Of a DNA stretch of 46,581 nucleotides, positions 25,306 to 33,609 are shown piece by piece. The translations under genes were made by a program, and so were the position numbers. The DNA comes from an uncultured Spirochaetales bacterium. GTDB lineage: Bacteria; Spirochaetota; Spirochaetia; Sphaerochaetales; Sphaerochaetaceae. The stretch spans positions 1 to 46,581 of the forward strand of contig CAKQJZ010000005.1 in assembly GCA_934247875.1 (NCBI GenBank), in the 5' to 3' direction. Position 1 is the first letter of the stretch, and each line of letters opens with the position of its first letter. Below the pieces are notes generated by a model. That model was not told where the DNA came from. It was given only the letters and a program-made list of their open reading frames with translations, and searched no databases.

Positions 25306-26733
25306 ATGTGGTATGACGCACTGAACAATAAAAGACTTTGGTCTATTTTCAATGAAATCTCTTCTATTCCACGTGAAAGCGGAAACGAAGAAGGAATCAG
25401 AGAGTGGCTTCTCTCTTGGGCTAAAGACCATGATATCAAAGCCATTAGCGATAAGACTGGCAACGTAATCATGTACGTCCCAGCGACTCCTGGCTTTGAG
25501 ACGCTTCCTACAATTGCGCTTCAGGGCCATATGGATATGGTATGCGTAAAGAGAGAAGGCTCTTCTCATGATTTCACTAAAGACCCTATCGAAGTAATGA
25601 CAGATGGTGAGAAAGTATATGCTAAAGACACCTCGCTTGGCGCAGATAATGGCATTGCTATTGCACTTGCTCTCGATATCTTCTCAGACAAAGTTGCTAA
25701 GCATGGCCCACTTGAAGGCATCTTCACAATAAGCGAAGAGACTGGCCTCAATGGCGCTTATGGCATAGAAGAGGAGCTTATTCACTCAAGACGCTTAATC
25801 AACCTCGACAGCGAAGAAGAGGGCGTAATCTACAACGGATGCGCAGGCGGCATCGAAGTTGATGGCGAGATGAAAGCTAAATGGTGTGACGCTGAAGGTG
25901 AGGCTCTTGCTATTAAGATCTCTGGCCTTCTTGGTGGTCACTCAGGTGGCGAGATCAACAAAGGCAGAGCCAATGCAATCAATCTCTTTGGAAGAGTTCT
26001 GAATAGAATTCCTTCTTCATTCCAGATTGCTTCTCTCTCTGGAGGAACAAGACGCAATGTAATTCCTTCAGCTCTTGAAGCAACTGTTGTTGTCAAAGAC
26101 AGAGAACTTACAAAGTCTATAATCAAGCATGTTGAAGAAGAAGTCAGAAACGAATACAGATATACAGATCCAGATATCAGGATCGAAGCATTTGATAGCA
26201 CAGCTGATAAAGCGCTAGAGAGCGCATTAAGCAGCAAGATCTCTGATCTTCTATTCACTTCTCGCTATGGTGTCTACTCCTACTCTCCAATAATGAAAGG
26301 TGTTGTAGAGACTTCAGACAACCTTGCAATTGTTACACTCAGCGAAGATGAAGTAAAGGCTGTATGGTCTATCAGAAGCAGCATTGAGAGTGCGAAGCTG
26401 AACCTTGCATACTCTATTTCTGCGCTTGCTGAACGCTGTGGCTTCAAGACAGTTCTCTCTGGCTCTTACCCGGCATGGGAACCTGATCCAGAGTCACTGT
26501 TCACTAAAGAAGTTGCTGAAGCTTATAAGCGCATTGAAGGCAAAGAGCCAGTAATCATTGCTATTCATGCAGGCTTAGAGTGCGGAATCATAAATGATAA
26601 GATCAAAGGCATGGACTCAATCTCAATAGGTCCTAACCTCTACGATGTACACTCAGTCAATGAGCATGTAGAAGTCAAATCTGCAGAGCGTGTTGCAGCC
26701 TTTGTCAAGACAATGCTGAGCGAAATAAAGTAA
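25306..26733 (+). CDS. pepD: PepD-like aminoacyl-histidine dipeptidase (M20)
   Basis: Cytoplasmic zinc dipeptidase of the M20C group (Xaa-His dipeptidase), 475 residues as in E. coli PepD. The metal and catalytic motifs are LQGHMDMVCVK (His and catalytic Asp), LGADNGIAIALAL (bridging Asp), ISEETGLNGA (catalytic Glu and metal Glu), and NLDSEEEG. The lid-domain GLLGGHSGGEI motif and the late AIHAGLECG (metal His) are also present. The ATG follows the nagA stop codon directly. It belongs to a set of peptide and amino-sugar scavenging genes. Confidence 0.9.
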   Translation: MWYDALNNKRLWSIFNEISSIPRESGNEEGIREWLLSWAKDHDIKAISDKTGNVIMYVPATPGFETLPTIALQGHMDMVCVKREGSSHDFTKDPIEVMTDGEKVYAKDTSLGADNGIAIALALDIFSDKVAKHGPLEGIFTISEETGLNGAYGIEEELIHSRRLINLDSEEEGVIYNGCAGGIEVDGEMKAKWCDAEGEALAIKISGLLGGHSGGEINKGRANAINLFGRVLNRIPSSFQIASLSGGTRRNVIPSALEATVVVKDRELTKSIIKHVEEEVRNEYRYTDPDIRIEAFDSTADKALESALSSKISDLLFTSRYGVYSYSPIMKGVVETSDNLAIVTLSEDEVKAVWSIRSSIESAKLNLAYSISALAERCGFKTVLSGSYPAWEPDPESLFTKEVAEAYKRIEGKEPVIIAIHAGLECGIINDKIKGMDSISIGPNLYDVHSVNEHVEVKSAERVAAFVKTMLSEIK

Positions 26734-27428
26734 TGGTAAAAATAGCACTTGCATCTTATATGGTAGAGCCTGTCGGCTCTGCCTTTAACTACAAGCTGAA
26801 CGCTATAAACAGCGCATATACAAATGCGATTTTAAAGGCTGGAGCTATACCTGTAATCATTCCTTACATAAACCCTGAATACGCTTTAGAAGCGCTAGAA
26901 GGATTTTCTGGCCTTGTTATTCCAGGTGGTGAAGATGTTACTCCATCGCTATATAACGAAGAGTGCACATACTCTAAGAAATCAGATTTAGAGTCTGATT
27001 TATATGATATTGCGCTGATCAAAGCAGCTAGAGAACTCAAGATCTCTACGCTTGGCATATGTCGCGGTGCCCAGCTTATAAACGTAGAGCGCGGCGGAAC
27101 GCTATACCAGGATATAGAGAAAAGCACAGGAAGCGCTATTCATACTAGACTAGATAAGCCTTATGAGGGCGTTCATAACGTAAAGCTAGTTGAAGGAACT
27201 ATCCTTCAAAAGCTCTTTGGCACTAACACACTTAGTGTCAACTCTCTTCATCACCAAGGAGTAAAAGTACTAGGAGAAGGTTTATCTCCACTAGCGCTTG
27301 CAGATGATAACCTCATCGAGGCTTTCAGCGGAGAGCGAACTCTTGGTATTCAGTGGCATCCTGAAGCAATGGAAGATTTCATGAGCCCTATCTTCTCTTA
27401 TTTCATAAAAGAGGCTGAAAATGTTTGA
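26733..27428 (+). CDS. Class I glutamine amidotransferase-like hydrolase (peptidase C26, PuuD-like)
   Basis: A 231-residue cytoplasmic hydrolase of the gamma-glutamyl-GABA hydrolase group. Visible are VIPGGEDVTPSLY (oxyanion side of the fold), the nucleophile elbow LGICRGAQLINV with the catalytic Cys, the NSLHHQGVK motif, and the IQWHPEAM end with His and Glu of the triad. It would cleave gamma-glutamyl amides. The start overlaps the stop of the dipeptidase gene by one base, and its own end overlaps the next gene by 8 nt. A true PuuD role in putrescine breakdown is not shown, since no other puu gene is near. Confidence 0.85.
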   Translation: MVKIALASYMVEPVGSAFNYKLNAINSAYTNAILKAGAIPVIIPYINPEYALEALEGFSGLVIPGGEDVTPSLYNEECTYSKKSDLESDLYDIALIKAARELKISTLGICRGAQLINVERGGTLYQDIEKSTGSAIHTRLDKPYEGVHNVKLVEGTILQKLFGTNTLSVNSLHHQGVKVLGEGLSPLALADDNLIEAFSGERTLGIQWHPEAMEDFMSPIFSYFIKEAENV

Positions 27429-27816
27429 ACTACTTACACTCAATCTATCTTCTTCGATGTCTTATGGCGTTAGTGATATTTCATTTGATGAAGTCATTTC
27501 ATCTATATATGAAAAAGAAGATGGCTTTGATTCTCTTTTCTTATACTCTATCAGCTACAGCGATGATGCTGCGTCTATAAAGCGTGAGAAGAGCGCTATA
27601 GGCCATCTTCTGAAAGGTGCAGAAGAAAGCGATGAGCTTTTGACATTAACTCCTGGCCAGTATCTATTTAAGCAGATGATGATTCCATCCTCAGAGAAAG
27701 ACCTCAATAGAGATATTCTCCCATTCTTATATAAAAGCCCAAGCACTTCTCTCTATATAAGAGTACTTAAAGAAAGCAAATTGGAAGCTGTTATGCAGAT
27801 CCTTTTGCTAATGTGA
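27421..27816 (+). CDS. Protein of unknown function
   Basis: 131 residues, not recognised. The composition is rich in Ser, Leu, Glu and Asp, with an acidic first half and no clear signal peptide, metal motif or repeat. The central LLTLTPGQYLFKQMMIP segment and the C-terminal YIRVLKESKLEAVMQILLL suggest a small alpha/beta protein. The overlap of 8 nt with the hydrolase gene and use of the same codons support it as real and translated. No terminator is obvious after it; the next promoter starts 66 nt later. It could be an accessory protein for the preceding enzyme. Confidence 0.6.
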   Translation: MFELLTLNLSSSMSYGVSDISFDEVISSIYEKEDGFDSLFLYSISYSDDAASIKREKSAIGHLLKGAEESDELLTLTPGQYLFKQMMIPSSEKDLNRDILPFLYKSPSTSLYIRVLKESKLEAVMQILLLM

Positions 27817-27881
27817 TTTATCTTATTGCGTTATAACTATATATACATATTATGTATTTTATCTGAATTACTCTCTCTTCC

Positions 27882-27910
27882 TTGCTTATGAGCCTTTCTA
27901 TAGTTATACT
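27882..27910 (+). promoter_or_regulatory. Promoter of the TraB-family gene, apparently leaderless
   Basis: TTGCTT (27882-27887), 17-nt spacer, TATACT (27905-27910), then 8 nt to the ATG at 27919. There is no Shine-Dalgarno sequence. The expected start point is at or within two bases of the ATG. Confidence 0.6.
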
Positions 27911-27918
27911 TAGTTATT

Positions 27919-29109
27919 ATGCAATGCGAAAAAATAAGTGACACTTACCATATATTGACATTCAAAGATGGAACTAAGCTCCACTTGGTCGGAACTGCAC
28001 ATGTTTCTAAGAACAGTGCAGAAGAGGTTGCTCTGATCATTGAGAAAGAATCTCCAGACAGAGTATGCATAGAGCTAGATCAATCGAGATTCAAGAATAA
28101 GACAGAAGAGAAGAACTGGGAAAATACAGACATAAGAAAAGTATTCAAAGAAGGTAAAGGATTCTTCCTTCTTGCTAATACTGCTCTTGCATCTTTTCAG
28201 AAGCGAATGGGAGCAGCAACTGGTGCCAATCCAGGGGCAGAGATTCTTGGAGCTGCGAAGCTTGCTGAAGAGAAAGGCATCCCTATTTCTCTTTGCGACA
28301 GAGAGATTCAGACTACTTTCAAAAGAGCTTGGAGCAAGTCAGGACTCTGGAACAAGTGCAAACTCCTTGCAACTCTTATCTCAGCTGCATTCTCAAAAGA
28401 AGAGATAAGCGAGAAAGAGCTTGAAGAGCTAAAGAATGAAGAGACTCTTGAGAGCATGCTCAAGGAAGTTGCCAAAGAACTTCCTAAAGCCAAAGAAGTC
28501 TTGATTGATGAGAGAGATAGGTTCCTTGCAACTAAGATCTACACTTCTCCAGGCAAATGCAAAGTCGCAGTAATAGGTGCAGGCCACACTCAAGGCATCA
28601 TTAAGACTCTTGAGAAGCTTGAGAGCGGAGAGCTTGGCACAGATGTATCTGAGATAGATACAGTTCCACCAAAGAAGAAATCAAGCAAAGTACTATCATA
28701 CCTTGTACCAGCTCTCATCATATTGCTTCTAGTGCTCTCATTTGCACTGAAAGGCTGGGATCAGGGTCTTAAGACATTCCTGCTTTGGCTTATCGTGAAT
28801 ACTTCATCTACATTTATCTTCACGCTTATATCAGGTGCACATATACTCAATGTTCTTGCATGCGCACTAACTGCCCCTTTCTTTGCTATCAACCCAGTCC
28901 TTGGAGTTGGCATGCTAGGTGGTATTTTAGAAGCAACGCTGCGAAAGCCTAAAGTAAGTGACTTTGAGAATGTAAACGATGATGCTGGATCTCTTAAGGG
29001 ATGGTATAAGAACAGAATCCTCCATTGTCTCTTAGTATTCTTGATGAGCTCTGTTGGCTCATCACTTGGAAGCTTAGTAGCATTCCCTATACTACTGGCA
29101 AGACTGTAG
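27919..29109 (+). CDS. TraB/PrgY family membrane protein
   Basis: A 396-residue member of the TraB family. The N-terminal domain has the diagnostic GTAHVSKNSAEEV near residue 25, RVCIELDQSRF, and later IGAGHTQGI, features shared with the putative metalloprotease-like TraB/TIKI fold. The C-terminal third has about four membrane helices (from LVPALIILLLVLSF to the end). Its best-known relative, PrgY of Enterococcus, limits pheromone activity; in other bacteria the role is unknown. It starts with no ribosome binding site 8 nt after a TATACT box. It is followed after 4 nt by an AICAR transformylase gene. Confidence 0.85.
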   Translation: MQCEKISDTYHILTFKDGTKLHLVGTAHVSKNSAEEVALIIEKESPDRVCIELDQSRFKNKTEEKNWENTDIRKVFKEGKGFFLLANTALASFQKRMGAATGANPGAEILGAAKLAEEKGIPISLCDREIQTTFKRAWSKSGLWNKCKLLATLISAAFSKEEISEKELEELKNEETLESMLKEVAKELPKAKEVLIDERDRFLATKIYTSPGKCKVAVIGAGHTQGIIKTLEKLESGELGTDVSEIDTVPPKKKSSKVLSYLVPALIILLLVLSFALKGWDQGLKTFLLWLIVNTSSTFIFTLISGAHILNVLACALTAPFFAINPVLGVGMLGGILEATLRKPKVSDFENVNDDAGSLKGWYKNRILHCLLVFLMSSVGSSLGSLVAFPILLARL

Positions 29110-29113
29110 AAAT

Positions 29114-30286
29114 ATGAAAGAAAGACTAGAACTCAAATATGGGTGCAACCCTAATCAGAAGAATGCGTTTATTGAGAGAGAAGGAAAGCTTCCTATCAAG
29201 CTTCTAAATGGCAAAGCAGGATACATAAACCTACTTGATTGTCTCTTTGGCTACTCACTTGTTAAAGAGCTTAAAGCAGCAACAGGGCGTCCTTCTGCAG
29301 CATCGTTCAAACACACTTCTCCTGCTGGCGCAGCTATCTCTATTCCGCTTGATGAGAGAGAGAAAGCTATGTATTTCGTCACAGAGAAGACAGAGCTTTC
29401 TCCTTTAGCTGTTGCTTATATAAGAGCTAGAGGCGCTGATAGAATGAGCTCTTTTGGAGACTTCATCTCACTATCAGATGTATGCGACAGAGCAACTGCT
29501 AAAGTTATATCAAAAGAAGTTTCTGATGGAATAATCGCACCAGGATATACAGATGAAGCTCTCTCGATTCTGAAAGAGAAGAGAGGCGGCAACTATACTA
29601 TCATCTCAATAGATGAAAGCTATGTTCCTCCAGAAGAAGAGACCAAGACTATATATGGAATCACATTCTCCCAAAAGCATAACTCTTTCATTCCAAGTGA
29701 TAAGGATTTCTCTAATCCTGTTACTGAAATCAAAGAGATATCAGATGAAGCCAAACTCGATCTGATAGTTGCGCTTATTACTGCTAAATACACTCAGTCA
29801 AACTCTGTCTGCTACGCAAAGCATGGCCAGAGCATCGGCGTTGGCGCAGGTCAGCAATCAAGAATCCATTGCACTAGACTTGCTGGTGACAAAGCAGATA
29901 GATGGCATTTAAGACAATCAGAGAAAGTCCTCTCCTTGCCTTTCAAAAAGGGCCTTAGCAGGAACGATAAAGACAACGTCATCGAGCAATATCTGACAGA
30001 CGATCCTGAGATAGATCTATTCTCAAATTGGAAAGATTGGTTCTTTGAAAAACCAGAGCCTTTCAGAAGAGAAGAGAAGAAAGAATACCTTTCTCATATA
30101 AGCGGAGTTTCTCTTGCATCCGATGCTTTCTTCCCTTTCAGAGATAACATCGACAGAGCTTATAGATCAGGCATCAGCTATATATCAGAGCCTGGTGGAT
30201 CATTAAGAGACGATATTGTAATAGAAGCTGCTAATGAGCATAAGATGGTCATGTTCTTTACTGGTGTAAGACTATTCCACCATTAA
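29114..30286 (+). CDS. Stand-alone AICAR transformylase (PurH C-terminal domain)
   Basis: Phosphoribosylaminoimidazolecarboxamide formyltransferase, which transfers the formyl group of 10-formyl-THF to AICAR in purine synthesis. At 390 residues it holds only the transformylase part of PurH; the N-terminal IMP cyclohydrolase domain is absent. The catalytic Lys-His pair is in SFKHTSPAGAA. Other matches are LKYGCNPNQKNAF at the start, the SVCYAKHGQSIGVGAGQQSRIHC stretch and the late GGSLRDD motif. IMP cyclohydrolase must be supplied elsewhere. The gene follows the TraB gene by 4 nt and has a terminator after it. Confidence 0.87.
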   Translation: MKERLELKYGCNPNQKNAFIEREGKLPIKLLNGKAGYINLLDCLFGYSLVKELKAATGRPSAASFKHTSPAGAAISIPLDEREKAMYFVTEKTELSPLAVAYIRARGADRMSSFGDFISLSDVCDRATAKVISKEVSDGIIAPGYTDEALSILKEKRGGNYTIISIDESYVPPEEETKTIYGITFSQKHNSFIPSDKDFSNPVTEIKEISDEAKLDLIVALITAKYTQSNSVCYAKHGQSIGVGAGQQSRIHCTRLAGDKADRWHLRQSEKVLSLPFKKGLSRNDKDNVIEQYLTDDPEIDLFSNWKDWFFEKPEPFRREEKKEYLSHISGVSLASDAFFPFRDNIDRAYRSGISYISEPGGSLRDDIVIEAANEHKMVMFFTGVRLFHH

Positions 30287-30313
30287 TTAACGAGGCTAAC
30301 TAACTGTTGATAG

Positions 30314-30346
30314 AATGCACCCTACTCGGGTGCATTTGTTTTGTTT
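30314..30346 (+). terminator. Rho-independent terminator after the AICAR transformylase gene
   Basis: Perfect 9-bp stem AATGCACCC/GGGTGCATT (30314-30322, 30328-30336) with a 5-nt loop, followed by TTGTTTTGTTT. Confidence 0.85.
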
Positions 30347-30377
30347 ATAGATATTTAATATTAATTAGCGCCACTTA

Positions 30378-31739
30378 CTAATTCTTCATTCCCTTCAAAG
30401 CTTTTCTGAAGCTGAAGAAGAACAGCGTTGATGCGAATATTATTGAGATGATGTCTGATATAGGCTCAGATAAAAATACTGCAAGCACACGATTAGACGG
30501 CATCAAAGCAGGAAGTATATAAATCAGTGGAATGATCAGAATGAACTTTCTCATGCATGCAACCAGAATTGCATTCTTTGCATATCCAATCGATGTGAAT
30601 GTCATCTGAGCTGCCATCTGGAAGCCAAAGAGAGGCATTGCAAGAAGGAATATTCTAAGCATATTGGATGCATATCTGCATAGCTCTGGATCGTTTGTGA
30701 AGAGAGATACAAAGAACGATGGGAATATGATTGCAGAGAGCGCTATGACCATCGTAAAGAAGAGAGAAGACTTCAGGAGCGCAAAGTAAGCACTCTTGAC
30801 TCTCTCTTTATGCTCTGCGCCATAGTTGTAGCTTATGATAGGCTGAGCACCCTGTCCTATTCCCTGCAGAGGAATAAGCACGAACTGATTGACTGAAGAG
30901 AGAATAGTCATTGTTCCAACTGCTATATCTCCACCATATTTCAATAGAGATGAGTTGTAGCAGATATTTATTATGCTCTCTGATGCTTGCATTACAAAGC
31001 TTGCAGAGCCTAGCGCTATAACTGGCTTTATGATTGATTTATCAAGCTTGATATTCTCTTTTCTGAGCCTGATTACAGTCTTCTTTGAAGTGAGGAAATA
31101 CATTATCCAGATAGTTGAGATTGCCTGGCTAATTACAGTTGCAAGCGCAGCGCCTCTTACTCCAAGACCAAAGCCGAATATGAAGAGAGGATCAAGCGCG
31201 ATATTAGTAAGCGCTCCTATAAGCACGCTCAGCATGCTTACTTTCGTATTCCCCTGTGCTGATATGAACGCATTCATTCCAAGCGTAAGCTCAACGAAAA
31301 TCGTTCCAAGGACATAGATGTTCATGTAGCTTGTTGCATATGTGATCGTGTTCTCACTTGCGCCAAATAGCCATAAGAGCGGCTCTCCGAATAGCAAGAG
31401 AATAATAGTCAGTGTGATAGAGATGATTATCTGAAGAAGGAAGGAAGTTCCAGCTATTTCTTCTGCTCTCTTTATGTTCTTTTTACCAAGCTCTATAGAT
31501 GCTCTAGAGGCGCCGCCTGATGCAACAAAGCATGCAAAAGCTGCGACTAAGAGAATAATAGGAAAGCAAAGCCCAACTCCAGTTAAGGCCAAAGCTCCTA
31601 CATCTTTTATGTGGCCAATATATATTCTATCAACAAGATTATAGAGCATATTGATTAATGCTGCTGTTACAGTAGGCACAGAAAGCTTGAATAAAAGCTT
31701 ACCAACCGATTCTGTCTCCAAAAACTCATTATTATTCAT
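30378..31739 (-). CDS. MATE family efflux transporter under MarR control
   Basis: A second MATE transporter, 453 residues, more like the MepA branch: it starts FLETESVGKLLFKLSVPTVTAALINMLYNLVDRIYIG and has VASGGASRASIELG. About twelve membrane helices are seen in two halves, with the second-half signature IPLQGIGQGAQPIISYNYGA. It follows a MarR-type regulator with an 8-nt overlap, as mepR-mepA do in Staphylococcus, so it is likely expressed when the regulator binds a toxic ligand. The substrate is unknown. Confidence 0.9.
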   Translation of the reverse strand: MNNNEFLETESVGKLLFKLSVPTVTAALINMLYNLVDRIYIGHIKDVGALALTGVGLCFPIILLVAAFACFVASGGASRASIELGKKNIKRAEEIAGTSFLLQIIISITLTIILLLFGEPLLWLFGASENTITYATSYMNIYVLGTIFVELTLGMNAFISAQGNTKVSMLSVLIGALTNIALDPLFIFGFGLGVRGAALATVISQAISTIWIMYFLTSKKTVIRLRKENIKLDKSIIKPVIALGSASFVMQASESIINICYNSSLLKYGGDIAVGTMTILSSVNQFVLIPLQGIGQGAQPIISYNYGAEHKERVKSAYFALLKSSLFFTMVIALSAIIFPSFFVSLFTNDPELCRYASNMLRIFLLAMPLFGFQMAAQMTFTSIGYAKNAILVACMRKFILIIPLIYILPALMPSNRVLAVFLSEPISDIISIIFASTLFFFSFRKALKGMKN

Positions 31740-32178
31740 TTATCTCTCCTAAAGCGTTTCTGGCCTTTTCTCCAGCCTTTATGATGTTCTCTACGCTTTT
31801 CATAAACAGATCATTATTGATGGGGAAAATATCTTCATAGGATTCATACATAGCAAAAGCCTTCTCAATTACTTCTCTGGAAGGCTCTAGTAGAATAAGA
31901 TTCTTTCGCCGCTTATCACTTATGTCTGAGATTATCTTGATAAAACCCTTCTTGCTCAGAGTCTCAATGCTCTTTGAAACATTGCCTTTCGCTAGATGCT
32001 TAAGCTCTACGATATCTGATGCACTTTGCTTTGCAGGGTTGTTTTCAAGAAAGACTATTATGCTTACATCAATTGCTGTAAGCCCGTATTTAGCTCCAAT
32101 GCGTTTGTACTCTGCATTCTGAAGCTTGACTATATTACTCATCGCTGTGAGAAAAGATGTTATAAAAGCTCTATCCAT
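31732..32178 (-). CDS. MarR family transcriptional regulator
   Basis: A 148-residue winged-helix repressor. The helix-turn-helix is seen in QSASDIVELKHLAKGNVSKSIETLSKKG, followed by the wing IKIISDISDKRRKNLILLEPS with the conserved DxRxx segment. Dimerisation helices lie at both ends. It is the first gene of an operon with a MATE transporter. A perfect 7-bp inverted repeat sits over the promoter, 3 nt upstream of the start codon, and is the likely autoregulatory operator. The ligand is unknown. Confidence 0.9.
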   Translation of the reverse strand: MDRAFITSFLTAMSNIVKLQNAEYKRIGAKYGLTAIDVSIIVFLENNPAKQSASDIVELKHLAKGNVSKSIETLSKKGFIKIISDISDKRRKNLILLEPSREVIEKAFAMYESYEDIFPINNDLFMKSVENIIKAGEKARNALGEINE

Positions 32179-32181
32179 AAT

Positions 32182-32199
32182 TAGTTCTTTTTAGAACTA
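32182..32199. promoter_or_regulatory. MarR operator candidate
   Basis: TAGTTCTTTTTAGAACTA is a perfect 7-bp inverted repeat with a 4-nt spacer. It covers the downstream half of the -10 box and the transcription start of the marR promoter, so a bound dimer would block transcription. Confidence 0.65.
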
Positions 32200-32224
32200 T
32201 ATCAATAAAGCTGTTGTTGTTCAA
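32196..32224 (-). promoter_or_regulatory. Promoter of marR-MATE operon
   Basis: On the minus strand TTGAAC (32219-32224), 17-nt spacer, TATAGT (32196-32201). The -35 box overlaps the end of radA. The leader would be about 11 nt. Confidence 0.6.
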
Positions 32225-33570
32225 CCCTTCTTGAATGCTCCGATGATGCCAGTCTTGATAGTTGTAGCTTTTCTGATTTCTAAGTCGCTCTTAACGCTCT
32301 GGCTTATAACAGCTTTAGTAAAGCCCATCTCAGAAAGGCCCTTAAGGCGCTTCTCTGTAAAAGAGACAGGTCTTATCTCACCTGCAAGTGATAATTCACC
32401 AAATGATGCGACACTAGAAGGAAGCGGAGTGTTTGTCCTAGAGCTATAGAGTGCAAGAGCTAATGCTAAATCGATAGCAGCTTCATTAAGGCGCATGCCT
32501 CCAGCAACATTTACGTAGATATCCTGATCTGAGAGATTGAGAGCGGCATGACGCTCAAGAATAGCTGCAACTCTATTAACACGCGAAGAATCTATTTTAT
32601 CTGAGTATATTCTCTGGTATCCACTCTTTGCAGAAACTACCAATGCTTGGATTTCAACTACGAATGTTCTAGAACCTTCAACTATAGCTGTGAATGCAAT
32701 ACCTGCTGGTATTTCAGCTCCACTGCGTGATGATAAGAATAATTCAGATGGATCTTTAACACCTTTAAGCCCATCGCTTTCCATTGTGAATACACCTATC
32801 TCATCTACAGAGCCAAATCTATTCTTAGAAGCACGTAAAAGCCTCATGCCTGTCTCTGCAGATTCAAAGTAGAGAACAGTATCAACAAGATGCTCAATGA
32901 TTTTAGGACCTGCTATTGTTCCATCTTTTGTTATGTGTCCTACAAAGAAGATAGCAGAGCCTATTTTCTTTGCTAGCAGTGCCAGCTCCATTGCGCATGT
33001 CTTAATCTGCGTCGGAGATCCAGCTGTAGATGCAACATCAGCTGCATACAGAGTCTGAATCGAATCTATTACGATATATGCTGGTTTTTCATCTTCAATG
33101 ACTTTAGAAAGCACTTCAAGGCGAGTATCACAGAATATTGAGATTTTATCAGCAGGAAGCGATAAGCGCTCTGCACGCATCCTGACTTGAGATGGAGACT
33201 CTTCACCTGAGACATATAGAACAGAGCCATATGTCGTCAAATTAGAGAGAACCTGGAGCATTAATGTTGATTTGCCTATTCCAGGTTCTCCTCCTATTAA
33301 AACAGCAGAAGGCCTCATTACGCCTCCACCAAGAACTCTATCGAATTCATTGATAGAAGATGAGACCCTCATTGTTTTATCAAAGGGAACCTCTGAAAGC
33401 TTACGGACCATGCTATCCATAATTGGCTTATTGTCTTTAGCAGATTTTACAGAAACTACCTTTTCTTCTGTAAAAGTATTCCACTCACCGCATTCAGGGC
33501 AGCGCCCCATCCACTTAGCTTCTTCATGCCCACATGAAGAGCAGACATATTTAATACCAGCGTCCTTCAA
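32221..33570 (-). CDS. radA: DNA repair protein RadA
   Basis: RecA-like branch-migration ATPase that helps process recombination intermediates, 449 residues. The N-terminal C4 zinc finger has Cys 10, 13, 24 and 27. Walker A is GEPGIGKST at 94-102, the RadA-specific KNRFG motif is present (SKNRFGS), and the C-terminal Lon protease-like domain includes DIYVNVAGGMRLNEAAIDLA. The start is TTG at 33570, with AAGGTG 5 nt upstream. It follows the immunophilin gene by 39 nt, a gap that contains a parS-like site, and is probably the last gene of the parAB operon. Confidence 0.93.
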   Translation of the reverse strand: MKDAGIKYVCSSCGHEEAKWMGRCPECGEWNTFTEEKVVSVKSAKDNKPIMDSMVRKLSEVPFDKTMRVSSSINEFDRVLGGGVMRPSAVLIGGEPGIGKSTLMLQVLSNLTTYGSVLYVSGEESPSQVRMRAERLSLPADKISIFCDTRLEVLSKVIEDEKPAYIVIDSIQTLYAADVASTAGSPTQIKTCAMELALLAKKIGSAIFFVGHITKDGTIAGPKIIEHLVDTVLYFESAETGMRLLRASKNRFGSVDEIGVFTMESDGLKGVKDPSELFLSSRSGAEIPAGIAFTAIVEGSRTFVVEIQALVVSAKSGYQRIYSDKIDSSRVNRVAAILERHAALNLSDQDIYVNVAGGMRLNEAAIDLALALALYSSRTNTPLPSSVASFGELSLAGEIRPVSFTEKRLKGLSEMGFTKAVISQSVKSDLEIRKATTIKTGIIGAFKKG

Positions 33571-33589
33571 AGCTTCACCTTTTTAGAAA

Positions 33590-33605
33590 TGTTTCACGTT
33601 AAACA
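33590..33605. promoter_or_regulatory. parS: parS site (near consensus)
   Basis: TGTTTCACGTTAAACA differs from the consensus TGTTTCACGTGAAACA by one base. It lies between radA and the immunophilin gene, about 1 kb from parB, and should be bound by ParB. Confidence 0.8.
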
Positions 33606-33609
33606 ACAA

